DNA from: Pyropia yezoensis
Lineage: Eukaryota > Rhodophyta > Bangiophyceae > Bangiales > Bangiaceae
Length of the DNA: 64,000 bases
Direction of reading: 5' to 3'
NCBI GenBank assembly: GCA_009829735.1
Contig: CM020619.1
Span: 23,213,554-23,277,553, forward strand
The translations under genes and the position numbers were made by a program. This document shows, piece after piece, positions 55,609 to 64,000 of this stretch (the stretch's first letter is position 1; the number at the start of each line of letters is the position of its first letter). The notes under the pieces were generated by a model. The model did not search any database. It was not told the DNA's origin and saw nothing but the letters and a program-made list of their open reading frames with translations.

Positions 55609-57781
55609 TCACTTGGTGTCTGGGGCCGAGCCAAACCGAAACACACACGCGTCGGCCCCGTCCGCCAGCGTCTGGTCGAGCGCAAACGTGACCCCCCGGC
55701 CCGCGTCCCGGACGGGCGCAAACAGCGCCTCATCGAGCGCACAAAAGACGCGCGTCAGGGACGGCACCCCCTCTGCCGCGCACACCGCCTGGTACAGGCA
55801 CGACCGCACGCGGAGGACGTGCGCGTGCGTGCCCGCGGGGCCGTCCGCACGGTCGGTTGCAAAGGCGGCGCCCCAGTCGGCAGCCGCCCGGGCGGTCATG
55901 CCACGGACGGCGCCCAGCGGCGACGCCGCAAACGTCAGGCGCGCGCGCATCAGCCAGTAGGCAATGGAGGTGAAGGGGGGGGGGGGAGGGGGGGCGGGGG
56001 GGGTGTCTGACTCCGTGCCGCCAGCGGGGGCGCCACTGGCGTCGGCGGGGGCCCCAAACGCCGCCCGGATGATGGCCGCCACCCGCCACTCGTCGCCGCC
56101 CAGCCGAGGGAGGAGGACGTGGTGGGTAGCGATCGCCAGCGCCGCCGCATGCCTGGTGGGTGAGCAGAGGAACGGCCGTAAGGAGACAGAAAAAGGGAGG
56201 GGGGCGCACACAGAGTACCAAAGCGGCGGGAGTGTCGTAGGAACCATATCAGCATGCACGGCCTCGATGACGGCGGCGGCCGCCCACCCGGCGCCAGACT
56301 CTTGCAGGAGGGCACCCGAGCGGCCGCCGTTGCTGCCAGATGGCGGCCAGGGAACGATATACGGAGATGGGGCGCCAGCGGCAGCAGCGACGGCAACGAC
56401 CAGAGGGTGCCACCACCGGGGGGGGGAGGGGAGAGCAGGGAAGGGGGGAGGGGGGCGAGTGGACAAGCCTGGTCACGTCAAAACGTACAGGTGGGCGCTA
56501 GCGCGCTCGTCAGTCGCGCGGAAGGCGTGCCGCGAACAGATGCTGCGGTGACGGGCGGGCAGGTGGCGGCCACCGCCACGGCGGCAAGGGAAAACGAGGC
56601 AGCAAGCACGGGGCAGGGGGGAAGGGGAAGGGGAGATACGCCAGGGTCACGGAAACCAGCCAGAAGAGCACGCAAAGACAAAAAGAAGGCCAGCCCGCCC
56701 CAATACGGCCGCCGCCCCCCCGCCCCCCCCCCAAAAAAACGCCCGTGTCACCCCTCGTCGGTGCGTGTGCGCGTCAGTCAGAGCCGCGTACCCCCCTCCC
56801 TCGTGCCGCGGAGGCGGCGCCAACGCACGGTCACCCCGCTTGCACCCCCTCCCCTCCCAGCCGGACTGCCTTCTTCCCCTCCACACCCCGGCACCCCCCC
56901 TCCCCCTCCTCGCCCCTCGATAGTCAGGGGGCGATAACCCCTGGCAGAAGCGCCACGCCTCCCCCCCCCCCCCCAAAGCTCAGAGCCCCACTTCTATCGC
57001 ACTGGCACAGCCTCCCCCACAACGAAGCGGGTGCACCCCCAGGCACCCTACGCACGGCGCTTGTCCTACTACCCGGGGTACCCACTAACCCACTCCCCTT
57101 CCCCCCGCGCCATCCAGCCAGCCTGCCAGCCAGCCAGCCTGCCAGTCTGCCTGAATACCTGACTGCCTGGCTGCCAGCCAGCCAGCCAGCCAGCCTGCGT
57201 GCTCGCCTGTCCGCCCACCCCCCCCACCCACCGCCTACGTACCTGGCTGCCTCGACGGTAATCGCATCGGTAAGCGCCACCTCGTCCCCCGCGAGCTCCC
57301 GCTGCGCCGCCAGCGGGAGCGTCCGCAGGTAGACGTACCGCGCCGCAGCGTTGAGCCGCGACCCGAGGATGGCCTCCCCGTCGCCCGCCGCCGCCGCCGA
57401 CGCGGCCGTCTCTCGGGGCGCCGCAGCTTTGGTATCCGCATCGGCTGGGGCAGCGGTCGGGGGAGGAGGGGGGGGGGGGCCAGGGCGGGCACGCCCCGGC
57501 GGCTCCGCGCCGGGCCCCTGGGGGGGGGAGGCGCCGTCGCCACGCCCGCCGCCATCCCCCACGGGGCGGGCGGGCGGCGTCCTTGTCGCCGCCGCCGCGG
57601 CTGATGCTGCTGTCTCCGTCACGCCTACGGGGGGAGGGCCAGGCGCGCCCCCGCCGGCCGCGGCCGCGAGGCGGCGTGGCGGTCCGCCGCCGCGGGTGGC
57701 AAACAGCGCTGCGGGGGTGCCGCCCGGCGGAAAGCCGGTGCCCCGTGCCAGCCGGCAGAGGCGGGCGAGCGCGGCGGACAT
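55609..57781 (-). CDS. ATC-hydrolase-domain protein with organelle-type presequence
   Basis: Exons on the minus strand: 57243-57781, 56489-56542, 56219-56332 and 55609-56152. All joins are phase 2, giving 416 residues. Introns begin GTACGT, GTACGT and GTACTC and end CCGCAG, TGGCAG and ACCAG. The last intron is only 66 nt and has no stop in frame, so retaining it adds 22 residues. The N-terminus (MSAALARLCRLARGTGFPP) is basic and Ser/Ala/Arg-rich, like a mitochondrial presequence. Spliced EAASICSRHAFRATDERASA and LPPLWHAAALAIATHHVLLP lead into the domain core: SCLYQAVCAAEGVPSLTRVF, CALDEALF and TLADGADACVFRFG. This is the Cys-spaced pattern of the L-2-amino-thiazoline-4-carboxylate hydrolase family. 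The bacterial enzyme yields cysteine precursors; the algal substrate is unknown. C25 on the coding strand precedes the ATG. Confidence 0.72.
57115..57205. repeat. CAGC/CTGC tetranucleotide-type repeat in intron 1
   Basis: Runs of gccagccagcctgccagcc and related tetramers fill part of the first intron of the ATC-hydrolase-domain gene, just downstream of its splice donor. Confidence 0.85.
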
Positions 57782-58583
57782 GGCGGGGATACGGGGGTGA
57801 AGGGGAGGGGGGGGGGGGGGGGGGGGGGGGGAGGCAAGGGGGGGGGGTGGTTGGCAGCCGCTGTGGTCGAGAAGGTGGGGCGGTCCACATGCGTCGGGCG
57901 TGACTGCGGACGGGGTCAAGCCCACGGTCGGTCTTGCCCTCTTAACATGAAATCGTATAGGGCTCTTTCAGCAGTTGAAAGAGGATGTTCATGTGAACCA
58001 TCGTCCTGGAGCCCATTGGGCGGGAGCAGACAGAATTACACGCGGGTAGGGGATGGTCGACTTATTTAGTGTAGATACGGCACACATTAACATTAAAGGT
58101 TTAGGTTTTGTGTTGATAAGGGATGCTTTTGACTATGGATTATTCGTTACAAGAAGCAAATCTGAGATGGCTTGCGGCTCGTTGTTCGTCCTGTGCTTGG
58201 AAAGTCAGGGCTGGTACATACATACAGTCAATCCCCGACCTTGTACCACCCCCCTATAAGCCCAGGTGGGCCTATAACGAGTTGGCCGACAGTCTTCCAC
58301 AGTCATTTAGAGCAGCGAGAGAGGCGCGGGCGGCTTTTCTGGAGCGATTGATTGGCGAGCAAGCACCTGGCGTCGCCGTGCGGCAGCTGTAATGCTCGCC
58401 TCAGGGGTGGGTCATCATCGGGGAATGACTGACTGTACCCACGTGCCGGCGCACGCTCTTGCAGTGCGGCTGTGATCTGAGCGTTTGCGCCAACCACAGC
58501 CGCCTGCGCTGCCTTCACCTTTGGACCGCCCGCAGGCGTTCCTCCCACCCCACGCCCAAGAAAGCGCGGGTGACTCGACCCCA
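57782..58583. other. Intergenic sequence with an AT-rich segment
   Basis: 57782-57900 is the C-rich (coding-strand) 5' flank of the ATC-hydrolase-domain gene. 57940-58260 is unusually AT-rich for the window and includes aggtttaggttttgtgttga and aagggatgcttttga, similar to words at 48889-48920. A plus-strand frame at 58123-58392 (WAYNELADSLPQSFRAAREA) has an element-derived flavour, but I cannot identify it. Confidence 0.4.
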
Positions 58584-59525
58584 GCGCAGCGGATCTAAAA
58601 CCGTGTATCTTATTTTCCGTGCATCGGGCCCGAACAGGCGTGCACGGGATTGCAGGGGGGCGCCCAGGGGCCCCGTAAAGCCCGATTTCCGCGTGCAAGA
58701 GCGCGCACGGCCGCGTTATGACCGTGCTGCCAACTCGTTTTTTTCTCTCTCCTCGACGACCGTCATCAGGACGACAAGGCCTACCTTCTCATGTAAAGAA
58801 CGGTCGTATTCGTTTTGCAGCGGCCGAGATCGCTTCTTTTTTGCAGACTGTTGCAGGCCCCTTTTCACGAGAAATGCGCCTGTTTGCAGGGTCGCGCATT
58901 TCGGCCTGCAGCGCATGACCAGCCCGCTGTCCCGTTCGTTTCAGGCACTGCTATCCGATACTCGTTCCTGTCGAAATTTCGCGCAACCCGTGCTCTCCAC
59001 TTGTGCTTGCACGTGCAACGGAGCGCTATTTTTGCATTTCTTGAACACGTGCTGTGTGATGGGTTTGTGCAACTCTCCCGTGCTGCGCGATCGTTTTCGT
59101 CGCACAGGCGCATGTTCCGACGTGCCCTCCCCCCTCAGAGTGCGTCCAGCGCACTTCCAAGGACTCACCGCCCAGTTGCGCGCGTCAGCTGATCCGTAGC
59201 ACAGCGATATGAGAATTGGGGCTGCTATGCTGCAGCACGTTTCTTGCACGAACGAGTTATGGTGTGCACGGCGCGACTAATTGCATCCACGTGTTGTGCG
59301 GAGGCAGCCGCAGGCCCCATGTTCTGCGCAGTTCGGGCCTCACCTCGAAATGTGCATGCCCTGCAGCGTTTTACATGATGCCAAGGCGTGCTCCGCAGGC
59401 AATGTGAAATTTTACGGCTTGCAGAAGCGGCGACGCCCGGGCCCGAGGGGCCTGCAAACACGCATTTGACAGTGCGCGTACGTGCCGGCACGGAAATAAG
59501 ATACACGGTTTAAGACCCGCTGCGC
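58584..59525. mobile_element. Non-autonomous DNA transposon-like element with terminal inverted repeats
   Basis: The left arm at 58584-58622 (gcgcagcggatctaaaacc, then gtgtatcttattttccgtgc) is the reverse complement, with few mismatches, of 59488-59525 (gcacggaaataagatacac, then ggtttaagacccgctgcgc). Weaker inverted similarity extends inward (ttgcagg, ccgtaaa). The roughly 940-nt body is nearer 55% GC, contains no transposase motif and differs from all flanking DNA. This fits a MITE- or foldback-type element. No target-site duplication is obvious, so the outer ends are approximate. The 246-residue frame that crosses it is not a gene. Confidence 0.65.
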
Positions 59526-60203
59526 AGCACCCGCAGCCTTGGCGCCTTCCGCGAGTGCTGCAGGCGCGCGCATGGCACCAGCCGCATGCGCGCGCACAGC
59601 ACTAACAGGTGCCGACTATGCCTGAGGGAACGGTTTGTACTGACGCGACGCAAGCAGCAGGGGCGGCCGCTGGTGCCGATATCGCCCTCTCGGCCGCGCT
59701 TGCGGGAGAGCCCCTGCCAGGCGCGGTTCCTTCCTGGCCCGTGCTGTCAATGGCAGTAGAGCAGGAATATCCATAGTCTTCATTGTACTGATGGTATATT
59801 CTCTTTGTAGCTTGCATGCCTTTACTCCGTTTACTTTGAAGCAAAGGAGTCGTTCTTGGTAAGAGGGCAGCGAACATGACCATGTGGAGAGGGGGAACAA
59901 GTGAAGAGGGGTGCACTAGCCCCTACTTGCGGGTGAGGGCCCACTCAGACCCCTCCACCTCCTACCAACTACTCTTGATCGCATCACCCCCAGCCCCCCT
60001 CTACCTCATGGCCATTGCATCGGAGCCCTGTCCCCCGCCGGGTGGCATCCAGCGCCGCCGGTCCGGTAGGTCGGCGTCAGCTTCGGCGTTGGTGGCAGCA
60101 CGGGGGGATGGCAGATGGAGGCAGGAGATGCATGCGAAGCGCCCACTGGGTGGGCCATGGCGGGCAGCCTGGCGGGGGGTGGCAGCCGACGGGGGGTGGT
60201 GTT

Positions 60204-60273
60204 GAGAAGCCTTGTCCACGTGCATGCACAGCCACTTTGAGAAGCCTTGTCCACGTGCATGCACAGCCACCTT
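60204..60273 (+). repeat. 35-nt tandem duplication
   Basis: gagaagccttgtccacgtgc begins at 60204 and again at 60239 and continues atgcacagccac in both copies. Each contains the E-box-like palindrome CACGTG and the palindrome TGCATGCA. Confidence 0.92.
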
Positions 60274-60879
60274 GGCGTGAGAGTCCCTCTGCGTCCCCGC
60301 AGAGTAAGAGCTGTGGGGGTCGGTCTACGGAAAAGCAAAGACTTGTCTTTCTCGCGCAGCTGCTGAGTAGCCCACGCAGAACGCCGATACATACTACTCA
60401 CGCTCCCTCCAGGTGACCCCCGCGCTCCCGCAGACGCACCCGCCCGCACGGAGCTTCGCCCCGTGCGGTGCGTGTGTGAGCGGGCCCCTGCCTGCCCGCC
60501 GCAGCCCGGCCCACGGCTCGCTCACTGTGTGGTGCCACAGCAGCCGTCCAGCTGGGCTCCGTGGACCAGGTTGTCGCTGGCAGCCCGCCCCGGATATACA
60601 TACGTAGGGGGGCGAGCCAGTCAGCTGCTCATCGCGTGGCTGCTGGCGCTGTCCCGTCCGCTTACCGTCCGGCCGCGGTTGTTCAATACAAACACGCGGC
60701 GGGGACGGCAGTTGCCGTGAACGCCGCCCCCTTCAGCCCCTCCCCCACCCGTGGCTCCGGCTGCGGCGCATGAGCGCTGCTTACCCTCGGCTGGGTGGCT
60801 GCAGTGCCTGGGAGACGCGAGAGTGCGGCACACACTCGTTCCGGATGGCAAGTCCATCTGCTGGTCTCGTCCAGGGGCA

Positions 60880-62300
60880 CGGCGGGGGGGGAGCACTGAG
60901 TGCTTCCTCCCCCCTCCCCAGGGTGTGCCCATCAACAGGGGTCGGGACCGGCAGCGAGGGGACCGGGTGCTGCTGAGAAGGGGGCTTTGCGTACCACGGC
61001 GCGGGAGGCGGCTGGCTGGCGCGGGACGGCTGCTGGCGACGGGGTGGAAAGGCTCTGCGACAGGGGCACAGGCAGCTGCTGCTGGGGTGGGGGCGGCTAC
61101 TACTGGGAGGGGGGCCGGGTGCGGCATTTGCCCAAGAAGGAGACCCTGCGCGCAAGCGGGCGGGCCGCTGCTGGGGCTTCGCGGCTGCTTCTGGGGAGAG
61201 TACGGCGGCTGGCTGGCCGGAAACTGCTGCTTCTGAGGGGGGGGGGGGGTGCTCTCGCTGTTTGGCGGCGGCCTGTTTCCTGTGTGGAAGGCGGCAGCTG
61301 TTATCGGGGTGGGGGCAGCGGCTGGCCGGTGGGGAGATGCTGCTTGTGGAGGGGAGGCCAGCTGCCTTTAGCGAGAGGCTGTCGTCGGGGAGGGGGCGGC
61401 GGCTGACTGGCTGGCTGAGGACGGCTGCAGGTGAGGAGTAGGGGGCCGCTAGCTGTGGGGCGGCGGGCGCGGGAGGCTGTTTTACGGGGAGAGGGCGGCG
61501 GCTTGCTGGCTGTGGCCGGCTGCTGGTGCGAGGGAGGGGGCCGCTGGCTGTGCGGTAGCGAATGGGAACTCACAGTGGCGGTACGATGGCTGGCTGCTTC
61601 CGCTGTCGGGGGGCGGCGGCTGCTACAGGGGCGGGGGTGGTGGCTAGGTGGCCTGGGACGATTCCTGTGGGGGGGGCGGCAGCAGGAGGCGGTAGGTTGC
61701 GGCTGCTACAGGGAAGAAAGCGGCAGCTACTGGGAAAGTGGTGGCGGCTGGCTGGTGATGTGCGGCTGGCTGCGGGGGGGGGCGGGCTGCTGCCGGGGGG
61801 CGGGCAGCTGCTCTCGGAGCGGGAGCCGTGCCTGTGTGGCCGGTGAGGCGCTGTCTGCGAGGTGGCGGGCTGCGGTTGGTGCGACGCGCGGCGTCTGCGT
61901 TTGCGGACGCGGGGCGTTTGTCTGGCCGTGGACGGCTGCTGGCAGTGGGGAGAGGCCGCTGCTGCCGGGCTGACGGAGGCTGCTGCTGGGGCGGGGGCGG
62001 CTGCTTCCGGGGCGCCTGCAGCGGTCTTCTGGCAGGGGGCGGCTGGTTCTGGGCAGGGATGTGGCTGCTGCAGGTGGAGTCGCCGCTCCTTGGTCTGGGT
62101 AGTGAGGCAGCTGTGAATCGGGCTGTATGGAGGCGGCTGTCGATGGTCTCCTGCTGGTGATAACACCGGACAGCTGCTGCTGAGGCTTCCAGGGCCGGGC
62201 TGCCGCTGGGCGGGCGGCGGATGGTGCCGATGAGGCTGCTGCGCTTGGGGCGGCCGGTGGTTGCTCCTAGTGTGCGGCGGCTGGCTGGCGGGTAGCGCCT
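60880..62300 (+). repeat. Degenerate GGGCGGCTGCTGG repeat field
   Basis: Roughly 1.4 kb in which ggcggctgctgg, ggggcggct and cggctggctgg words recur every 20-60 nt with no fixed period. It resembles the field at 49740-50545 on the same strand. All frames are Gly/Trp/Leu/Cys or Pro/Gln/Ala rich and unconvincing as genes. Confidence 0.7.
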
Positions 62301-63472
62301 TCCAGCAGCGGGACCCCCGTAGGCAGGGGCTCCCCGCCGGGCAGCTGCCCGTCAGCAACCTCTGCAGGCAGCAGCCTGCCATACCGCATCCAGCGCCCTC
62401 TCCCCCGCCAGCGCGCAGCCAGCGGCCGCCCCACCGCGCCAGCAGCCGTCCGCGGCGAGCCGCCGACCATGGGGCTGTACGTGACGCTCGATTTGCGGTA
62501 CGTCGCGTCGGTAGCGGCCGCCTGGACTGCTCCCTCGCGGTGGTCTACGTGGGCGCCCTCTTACAGCCGGCGGTGCGTTATGAGGCGGAAGTCGGCGCCA
62601 TTGCCCCCGAGTGGGACTAAGTGGGGATGCCAATCACGTCGGTGTGGGACGTGCGGGGCGCCGTGAGGGGGCTCCTCGCATGGTGCACGGCTCTGGAGAT
62701 GGTCACGTGGGGCGGAGGAGCTGCCCTCCCGGTCGCCGCCGCCGCCGGGGCTGAGGGGAGGGGAATGGGGCGTGCCTCGTCGGACCGCCGGTGGCGGCTG
62801 TAGCCGATGGCCGCCACGACGGCGGCGACTGGTGGCACCGGCGCCCGTCGACTGAGGTAACGGTCCTGATGCAGGCCACGAACGTGTTCGAGGCCGAGAA
62901 CCGGGAGTGGTACCTGATTGCCTGCATGTCCACACCCCCGTCGGCGGCGGGAGCAGGGACGTCGTGCGGATTTCCGCGGCGGGGGGGCACGAGGAGCGGA
63001 AGGGGAGGCTAGTGACGCGCCGGATGATAGGGGCTATCCTTGACAGGGGTGCGTTTTCGCGTCTGGCCATGCTCGTCAGGTGTCTCCCTGCCCTCGGACA
63101 TCGGACATCGCCAACTGGCGGCTCGGTGCTTGTGGTGCGGCCGCCCTTGGCGGGCGCAGCCGACGGAACCTCATGGTGTACACGAAAGCGCAGGCTGTTA
63201 AGCACGAGAAGGAATGTCAATCACAGAGGGGGGTCGCGCAAAGGAGAGCGAGCCGGGCCTCCCCTCGACTCTCTCGCGGCTGACCTCGCCGCCATATCCC
63301 CCCTGCGGAATGATCCAGCCACGCAGAGAGGTCGGCAGCGGCACCCCCCCGCTCCCCCTTCTGCAGAAGAGGGGCCAGCTGGCAGGTGAACGCGGGGTGA
63401 GCAGCGGCGGCTGCGCCCCCCCCTCCCTCCCGAAACCAGCACCCTCCAACACCACCACCAGGCTGCCACGGA

Positions 63473-63812
63473 CATGCAAGGAGCCCCCCGTGCACGAACT
63501 GCCCGGGCCCCTGCCGCGGATGGTGGCCGCCGCCAAAGCGTCGCCCCCACGCGGCGGTGACGGCCGCCTACGCCGCCACTCCCTCCGCCGCGCCTGCACC
63601 CGGCGGCGCGCCGCCGCCGCTCCAGCGGCGGGCGGTCAGGGGTGGAGCAGACGGCAAACGCCGTGGCAAGGAGGCCCGTCGTGGGCGTGGCAGGTGGGGC
63701 TGCCGCGGCGGCGCCCGCCACATCGGCGCCGGCCGCCGCCACCGCCACCGCCGCCGCCTCCGCTGACGCGACTGCGCACGCGGTGTCTTCCGAAAAGGCA
63801 GGCCGGTCGTAG
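63473..63812 (+). CDS. Possible fragment of an Ala-rich coding region
   Basis: Plus-strand frames here read EPPVHELPGPLPRMVAAAKA, then YAATPSAAPAPGGAPPPLQ, then VEQTANAVARRPVVGVAGGA ending SADATAHAVSSEKAGRS and a stop near 63812. They lie in successive frames, so a gene would need frame changes or introns. Composition fits the local genes, but nothing is recognisable. It could be one exon of a gene that includes the fragments near 62.5-63.1 kb, or chance. Confidence 0.2.
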
Positions 63813-64000
63813 GCCGCCCGCTTAGGCGGCCACCCGGCGAGCCGCCGCGGGGTGGCGGGGCGGCCGCCCATCCCGCTGTACCCCCACCCCCCCCGCCCAC
63901 ATGCCCGTCGGGGCGAGTCACGTTTACGCCTTCCAGCGCCGGCCGGGGGGTGGCGCTGGAGGCAGCGGCCGCCGCAGCCGCCGCCGAGGCCGTCAAGACT

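Larger units (their letters stand above)
59526..64000. other. Right-end GC-rich region with at most gene fragments
   Basis: 59540-60200 is of average composition with short frames only. 60880-62300 is a field of GGGCGGCTGCTGG-type degenerate repeats. Between 62470 and 63080 short non-repetitive frames appear (LDCSLAVVYVGALLQPAVRY; TEVTVLMQATNVFEAENREW). They hint at exons or relics of one gene on the plus strand, but I cannot join or identify them. The window ends in an Ala-rich open stretch. Confidence 0.35.

Noticed and set aside
58459-59199. 246-residue plus-strand frame
   Set aside because: It starts outside and runs into the inverted-repeat element, has no gene-like composition and no motif.
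62561-63220. 219-residue minus-strand frame
   Set aside because: No domain and poor codon bias; the plus strand here has slightly better but still unconvincing fragments.
1-64000. tRNA, rRNA, and retroelement or viral genes
   Set aside because: I looked for tRNA B-box and cloverleaf cues, rRNA-like sequence, reverse transcriptase, integrase and capsid-type motifs and long terminal repeats, and saw none I could defend by eye.

Overview
This window looks like nuclear DNA of a eukaryote with an extremely GC-rich genome. Coding regions are full of Ala, Gly and Pro, third codon positions are almost all G or C, introns are few and short (about 66 to 700 nt, with GTATGT or GTACGT donors), and G/C homopolymer runs of 10 to more than 30 nt are everywhere. 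The gene content fits a Bangiophycean red alga of the Porphyra/Pyropia type: a vanadium haloperoxidase relative, a tyrosinase fragment, a late-embryogenesis-abundant (LEA)-like desiccation protein, an IPUT1-type glycosyltransferase and a Crinkler-like ATPase/nuclease. That assignment is an inference, not a proof. No rRNA, tRNA, CRISPR array, organellar gene or bacterial operon was seen.

Layout, left to right. 0.8-2.3 kb (minus): unrecognised Ala/Gly-rich protein with a coiled coil. 3.3-3.7 kb (minus): two-exon, 55-residue membrane microprotein. 4.9-5.9 kb (minus): two-exon protein ending in a YABBY/HMG-like domain. 6.5-11.5 kb (minus): very large repeat protein with two families of in-frame tandem repeats. 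12.1-13.8 kb (plus): major facilitator transporter. 14.1-16.8 kb (minus): broken vanadium haloperoxidase-like gene. 18.9-21.6 kb (plus): YVH1/DUSP12-type phosphatase, convergent with an allantoate amidohydrolase-like gene at 21.9-24.1 kb (minus). 25.1-28.0 kb (plus): GT8 glycosyltransferase with a membrane C-terminus. 28.6-29.8 kb (minus): LEA-like protein. 29.8-34.7 kb: no gene I can support. 34.7-38.5 kb (plus): ASPM-like spindle protein. 40.2-42.7 kb (plus): leucine-rich-repeat/F-box-like protein. 43.2-44.0 kb (minus): unrecognised. 44.7-47.4 kb (minus): two-exon Crinkler-like P-loop ATPase plus nuclease, with plainer base composition than its neighbours. 49.3-49.7 kb (minus): tyrosinase CuB fragment. 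52.6-55.1 kb (plus): complete membrane-anchored aspartic protease. 55.6-57.8 kb (minus): spliced ATC-hydrolase-domain protein. 58.6-59.5 kb: a terminal-inverted-repeat element. 59.5-64 kb: repetitive GC-rich sequence with at most fragments of genes.

The genes do not form one pathway. Each has its own start context, mostly a good Kozak match such as ACCATGG. Two properties cut across them. First, most reading frames that appear broken change frame exactly at a G or C homopolymer run, which points to assembly indels or slippage rather than gene death; the haloperoxidase is the exception. Second, many genes carry a C-run just before the ATG and a G-run just after the stop, both on the coding strand. 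Coordinates of multi-exon genes are outer bounds; exon joins are given in the evidence.
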